Shown piece by piece: positions 61,147 through 64,000 of a stretch of 64,000 nt of DNA. The position numbers were made by a program, and so were the translations under genes. The DNA is from Kofleriaceae bacterium (lineage in GTDB: Bacteria > Myxococcota_A > Polyangia > Haliangiales > Haliangiaceae): NCBI GenBank assembly GCA_024762925.1, contig JANTGM010000011.1, forward strand, positions 1 through 64,000. The letters run 5' to 3'. Numbering within the stretch: the stretch's first letter is position 1; each line of letters starts with the position of its first letter. The notes beneath the pieces are model-generated. The model searched no databases. It was given only the letters and a program-made list of their open reading frames with translations, and had not been told where the DNA came from.

Positions 61147-62784
61147 ATGATCGCAAAGCCGCTTCGCATCTCACCCCGCCTCAGCCCAACTCTGGCATTG
61201 GCACTGTTTGTTTCTCTTACCTCACTGGCGTGCAAAGGAAAGAAGAACGAGAACGCCGACAACAGCGGAGCCAAGGTAGCCCAAGCCCCGCCCGCCCGTT
61301 CCACCGGAGGCAATGCCAAGCTGCCCTCCAACGAGCCACGATTTCTCAATCCGGTTCTGGAGACTCGGTTCAATCGAGCAAACATCCTGATCTTCGAGGG
61401 ACTCGTTGGATTCGATGGAACGTTGGAGCCAGTGCCCAGGCTCGCCGAGTCGTGGGAGCAATCGAATGAGGGCAAGACGATCACGTTCCATTTGCGTAAG
61501 GGCGTTAAGTGGTCGGACGGAACGGACTTCACTTCGAAAGATGTTGCCTTCACTGTTGAGCAGATCCGCAACCCGAAGTTGCGCACGCTCTGGCGCACCT
61601 ACTTTAGTGGCATTGAGAGCGTCAAGACACCCGACGATTTAACTGTTGTGGTGAACTATAAAACCCCCTACGCGCCAGCCCTCGTGAGCTGGTCGATAGG
61701 AATTCTTCCAGCTCATAAATTCACCGACACGGAATTTATTACGGCACCGGCAAACATGGAACCTGTGGGTACAGGCCCATTCAAACTTGCGCGCTGGGAG
61801 CATGGTGGGCGCATGCTCTTAGCTCGCAATGACAAGTGGTGGAATGGCAAGGCCGGCCTAGACTCCATCGAGCTCGTTTTCGGCGTAAAGGACAAACTGG
61901 CCGCTTTGAAGGCTGGTGAGCTCGATTTTGCGAACATTCCCGACATTGGGCAGTGGGCCTCGGAAGCACAGCTTCCCGACTTTCTCGATCGCTTCGAGCA
62001 AACCACCAGCGTCGAATCCATCTTCCGATTGATTGCTTGGAACGGGGCCAAGCCGCCATTCGACAAGCCAGAAGTACGGCAAGCGCTCACTCACGCACTC
62101 GATCGTGAACGCGTAATCGATGACATCCTTCTCGGCGAAGGACAGCTTCTCTCAGCTCCCTTCTTTGCCAACATGTTCGGGGCGGACTCTCGAATTGCCC
62201 CATGGGCGTTCGATCTAAAGATTGCCGACGAGATGCTCACAGCTGCAGGGTTTCCGAAGACGGATGGCAAGCGCTTTGAACTCGACCTCATCACTCTCAC
62301 CAGTCAGAAGCTGCCAATCAATGCCGAGATGTTTGCAATCTTCAAGCACGATCTAGCGAGCCTGGGCATCTCGCTGAAAGTGAGCTACCTAACTCCGGCC
62401 GAGTTCGAAGAGCGCCACGTTGCTGGCACATTCGACGCGGCCTTCTTTGGCTGGCTGCGTGACATTCCCGACCCCGACCCATCGGCGCTCTTGCACTCAT
62501 CGCAAACCGAGGGTGGACAAAACTTTGCCCGCTACCGCCACGAAGAGGTCGACAGCTGGCTTGAAGAAGCTGTGAGTACCTCGGATCGGGATCAGCGCAA
62601 GGCGCTCTACGCCAAAGTGCACGCGCAGCTCCATCAAGACATGCCCTACACGGTTCTCTACGCGCCCTACAGCCACTACGCCTGGTCGCGGAAGTTGCAT
62701 CGAACACAGCCAGCAGATGTCAGTGCGCAAACGCGCTTTCCTGGGATCTCTCGATGGACTGTGGATGCGCCGTCGACTCCGTAG
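61147..62784 (+). CDS. Peptide-binding lipoprotein (SBP family 5)
   Basis: A 545-residue DppA/OppA-family lipoprotein (lipobox LTSLAC). It has EPRFLNPVLETRFNRANILIFEGLVGFDG, HLRKGVKWSDGTDFTSKDVAFTVEQI and VGTGPFKLARWEHGGRMLLARNDKWWNG. ATG at 61147 starts the signal peptide; the open frame extends far upstream without meaning. It stands alone, with no permease or ATPase next to it, and is more typical of the family than the pair at 44-47 kb. Confidence 0.92.
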   Translation: MIAKPLRISPRLSPTLALALFVSLTSLACKGKKNENADNSGAKVAQAPPARSTGGNAKLPSNEPRFLNPVLETRFNRANILIFEGLVGFDGTLEPVPRLAESWEQSNEGKTITFHLRKGVKWSDGTDFTSKDVAFTVEQIRNPKLRTLWRTYFSGIESVKTPDDLTVVVNYKTPYAPALVSWSIGILPAHKFTDTEFITAPANMEPVGTGPFKLARWEHGGRMLLARNDKWWNGKAGLDSIELVFGVKDKLAALKAGELDFANIPDIGQWASEAQLPDFLDRFEQTTSVESIFRLIAWNGAKPPFDKPEVRQALTHALDRERVIDDILLGEGQLLSAPFFANMFGADSRIAPWAFDLKIADEMLTAAGFPKTDGKRFELDLITLTSQKLPINAEMFAIFKHDLASLGISLKVSYLTPAEFEERHVAGTFDAAFFGWLRDIPDPDPSALLHSSQTEGGQNFARYRHEEVDSWLEEAVSTSDRDQRKALYAKVHAQLHQDMPYTVLYAPYSHYAWSRKLHRTQPADVSAQTRFPGISRWTVDAPSTP

Positions 62785-62819
62785 AAACCTTTGACTCTCA
62801 AACACTTACAGTTCAACAG

Positions 62820-62853
62820 AGGTGCGCGAGTCGCACCTGAGCCCACACTTTTT
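62820..62853 (+). terminator. Possible terminator
   Basis: AGGTGCG (62820-62826) and CGCACCT (62832-62838) form a perfect 7-bp stem with a 5-base loop; a run of five T residues begins ten bases later. The gap makes it a weak candidate. Confidence 0.4.
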
Positions 62854-62940
62854 GCTTTGTTTCGAGCCTCTGGCCCCTTAAACTTCGCACCGGCCAAATC
62901 TGCATACTTCTCTGCAGAAGCTACACTCAGGAGTTCCCCC

Positions 62941-64000
62941 ATGTCCTTGCGATTCTCCCTCCTCGCCGGCACCCTACTCGCGGTTGCCCTCGGTCTTCCC
63001 ACCCAAGCCGACGCTGCGCCATCCCTAAGCGCAACAGAACCAGCGCTGAGCGAAGCCTCCGACCGACAACTCCTCAGTGTCTTGCCGCCCCTGTGTGACG
63101 GCGCTCCCTGCTGGAACCCAGGTGGCGATTTGCAACCTCAAGCCGTTGGACTACGCCGCGTTTACCTCAACTTCGAGGGAGTTACGCTCACCGCATCCAA
63201 TAGCCAGCCAGATGATGCAACAACCAACACCACCTGGATGATCACAGAGGTTGTTGGCGCGGGAAATACGGTGACCATTCCTCCGTTTGATCGCTTTGAT
63301 CTTGGAGCTCAGAATGGTGCAACCAGCCGCCAGGAAATCATCGACTACACGGTTCAGAAACTCCGTGAGTACCACGCGCCCTACAACTTTGAATTCACAA
63401 CGACGAGGCCATCGAGCGGCACCTATCACATGGTGGTATTCGGCGGAACATGTGGTTCGGTCGTCGGCCAAAACTGCGCCGGCATCGCTCCACTCGACTG
63501 CAACGACTTCTCCCCCAGCAATATTGTCTTCGCCTTTCCAAGTGGCCTACGTGCTGTCGATCTAGCAACCACCGCCACACAGGAATTGGCGCACGCAATC
63601 GGCTTGTCCCACACCTTGGATACATCCGATTTCATGTATCCCTTCATTCAGAGTGCGCTGCCAACTCGCTATGGTGAGGGCGCCATCCCCAATGAGGACC
63701 AAGGCCCCTGCGGAAACGGCAGCTACCAAGACTCACACGAGAAGCTTCTCTCCATCGTCGGCGTTCCAGGACAAGATGGGACACCACCAGCGGTTGTTAT
63801 TACGAGCCCAGCAAATGGCGAAGTTGTGAGTCTTGGAGACTCGGTGATCTCGACAATCGACGATGCGAGCCCCATTGTTAAGGTGGAGCTGAGTCTCAAC
63901 AACGCGGTCGTTGAAACCCTAACAAGCCCGCCCTACACCTTCCAGATTCCAAACACGGCACCGCAAGGGCAGGTTCGCGTTGAGGTTCGTGCCACTGACG
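62941..64000 (+). CDS. Secreted metzincin-like protein with Ig-like domain, 3' end outside window
   Basis: The first 353 residues are visible. A signal peptide (about 1-27, ending QADA) is followed by a protease-like domain (about 60-265) that contains QELAHAIGLSH. This is the zinc-binding HExxHxxGxxH motif with the first His replaced by Gln (codon CAG). An Ig-like domain begins near 280 (PAVVITSPANGEVVSLGDSV). CAGGAG before the ATG is a good ribosome site. It may be an inactive protease homolog or bind metal differently. The reading frame is still open at the window edge. Confidence 0.8.
   Translation, partial: MSLRFSLLAGTLLAVALGLPTQADAAPSLSATEPALSEASDRQLLSVLPPLCDGAPCWNPGGDLQPQAVGLRRVYLNFEGVTLTASNSQPDDATTNTTWMITEVVGAGNTVTIPPFDRFDLGAQNGATSRQEIIDYTVQKLREYHAPYNFEFTTTRPSSGTYHMVVFGGTCGSVVGQNCAGIAPLDCNDFSPSNIVFAFPSGLRAVDLATTATQELAHAIGLSHTLDTSDFMYPFIQSALPTRYGEGAIPNEDQGPCGNGSYQDSHEKLLSIVGVPGQDGTPPAVVITSPANGEVVSLGDSVISTIDDASPIVKVELSLNNAVVETLTSPPYTFQIPNTAPQGQVRVEVRATD

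Overview
The window is about 64 kb of bacterial chromosome of moderately high G+C. Gene density is high: after start correction I see no gene-free stretch longer than about 280 bases. Content points to the Myxococcota / former Deltaproteobacteria, by family resemblance only. The signs are zinc-ribbon Ser/Thr kinases with C-terminal membrane anchors, an AgmX/PglI-type TonB-like protein, PilZ proteins, WD40 lipoproteins, many lipoproteins of unknown function, glycine-rich surface lipoproteins, an NtrC-type regulator and a mesaconyl-CoA-hydratase-like MaoC protein. There is no rRNA, tRNA, CRISPR array, phage module or intact transposase. No species can be named.

Layout. 1-283: a highly structured repeat region (cloverleaf-like hairpins, then an element whose 42-base end recurs inverted at 3287-3328). 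281-5010: di-haem cytochrome c, MaoC hydratase, TonB-like protein and PspA on the minus strand, then a cupredoxin-like lipoprotein on plus. 5132-7210: TIGR02996/BRCT/LRR fusion. 7267-11542 (minus): PDZ-thioredoxin protein, VanZ-like protein, gamma carbonic anhydrase, HEAT protein and two paralogous HAMP-only membrane proteins. 11655-16307 (plus): a tight operon of PilZ, TPR protein, thymidylate kinase, PDZ-like lipoprotein, acidic protein and a dehydrogenase. 16399-18150: probable pseudokinase, divergent from a second PilZ protein. 19115-24001 (minus): small basic protein, Rel, lipoprotein, gmk, yicC. 24070-28342 (plus): solute-binding lipoprotein, sensor kinase and NtrC-type regulator joined by 4-base overlaps. 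28447-30417: WD40 lipoprotein. 31178-35859: complete MalK-E-F-G sugar ABC operon. 35997-40355: App1-type phosphatase, SMI1/KNR4 protein with a partner, Gly-rich lipoprotein. 40490-42352: trypsin-like protease. 42308-47463 (minus): peptide ABC operon with two binding proteins and two permeases but no ATPase. 47478-48858: two lipoproteins. 48883-58331 (minus): Ser/Thr kinase, DUF4340 protein, GldF-GldG fusion, ABC ATPase, GAF histidine kinase, TPR-metallopeptidase. 58321-61083: polA. 61147-62784: another peptide-binding lipoprotein. 62941-end: partial protease-like secreted protein.

The most interesting whole-window signal concerns how genes start. Many first-in-operon genes lack a Shine-Dalgarno sequence and instead carry a -10-like hexamer (usually TANNNT) only 6-10 bases before the start codon. 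Several also have a good -35 at 16-18 bases. This is the signature of leaderless mRNAs. Other genes (TonB-like, HEAT, one HAMP protein, the last gene) have classical GGAGG-type sites, so both initiation modes seem to coexist.

Other points worth a second look are a binding-protein/kinase/sigma54-regulator unit 3 kb upstream of a sugar transporter with a sigma54-like promoter, a kinase with NFG in place of DFG, a thymidylate kinase without the P-loop lysine, a PolA with an eroded proofreading site, and a perfect 12-bp dyad that includes the start codon of the MaoC gene.
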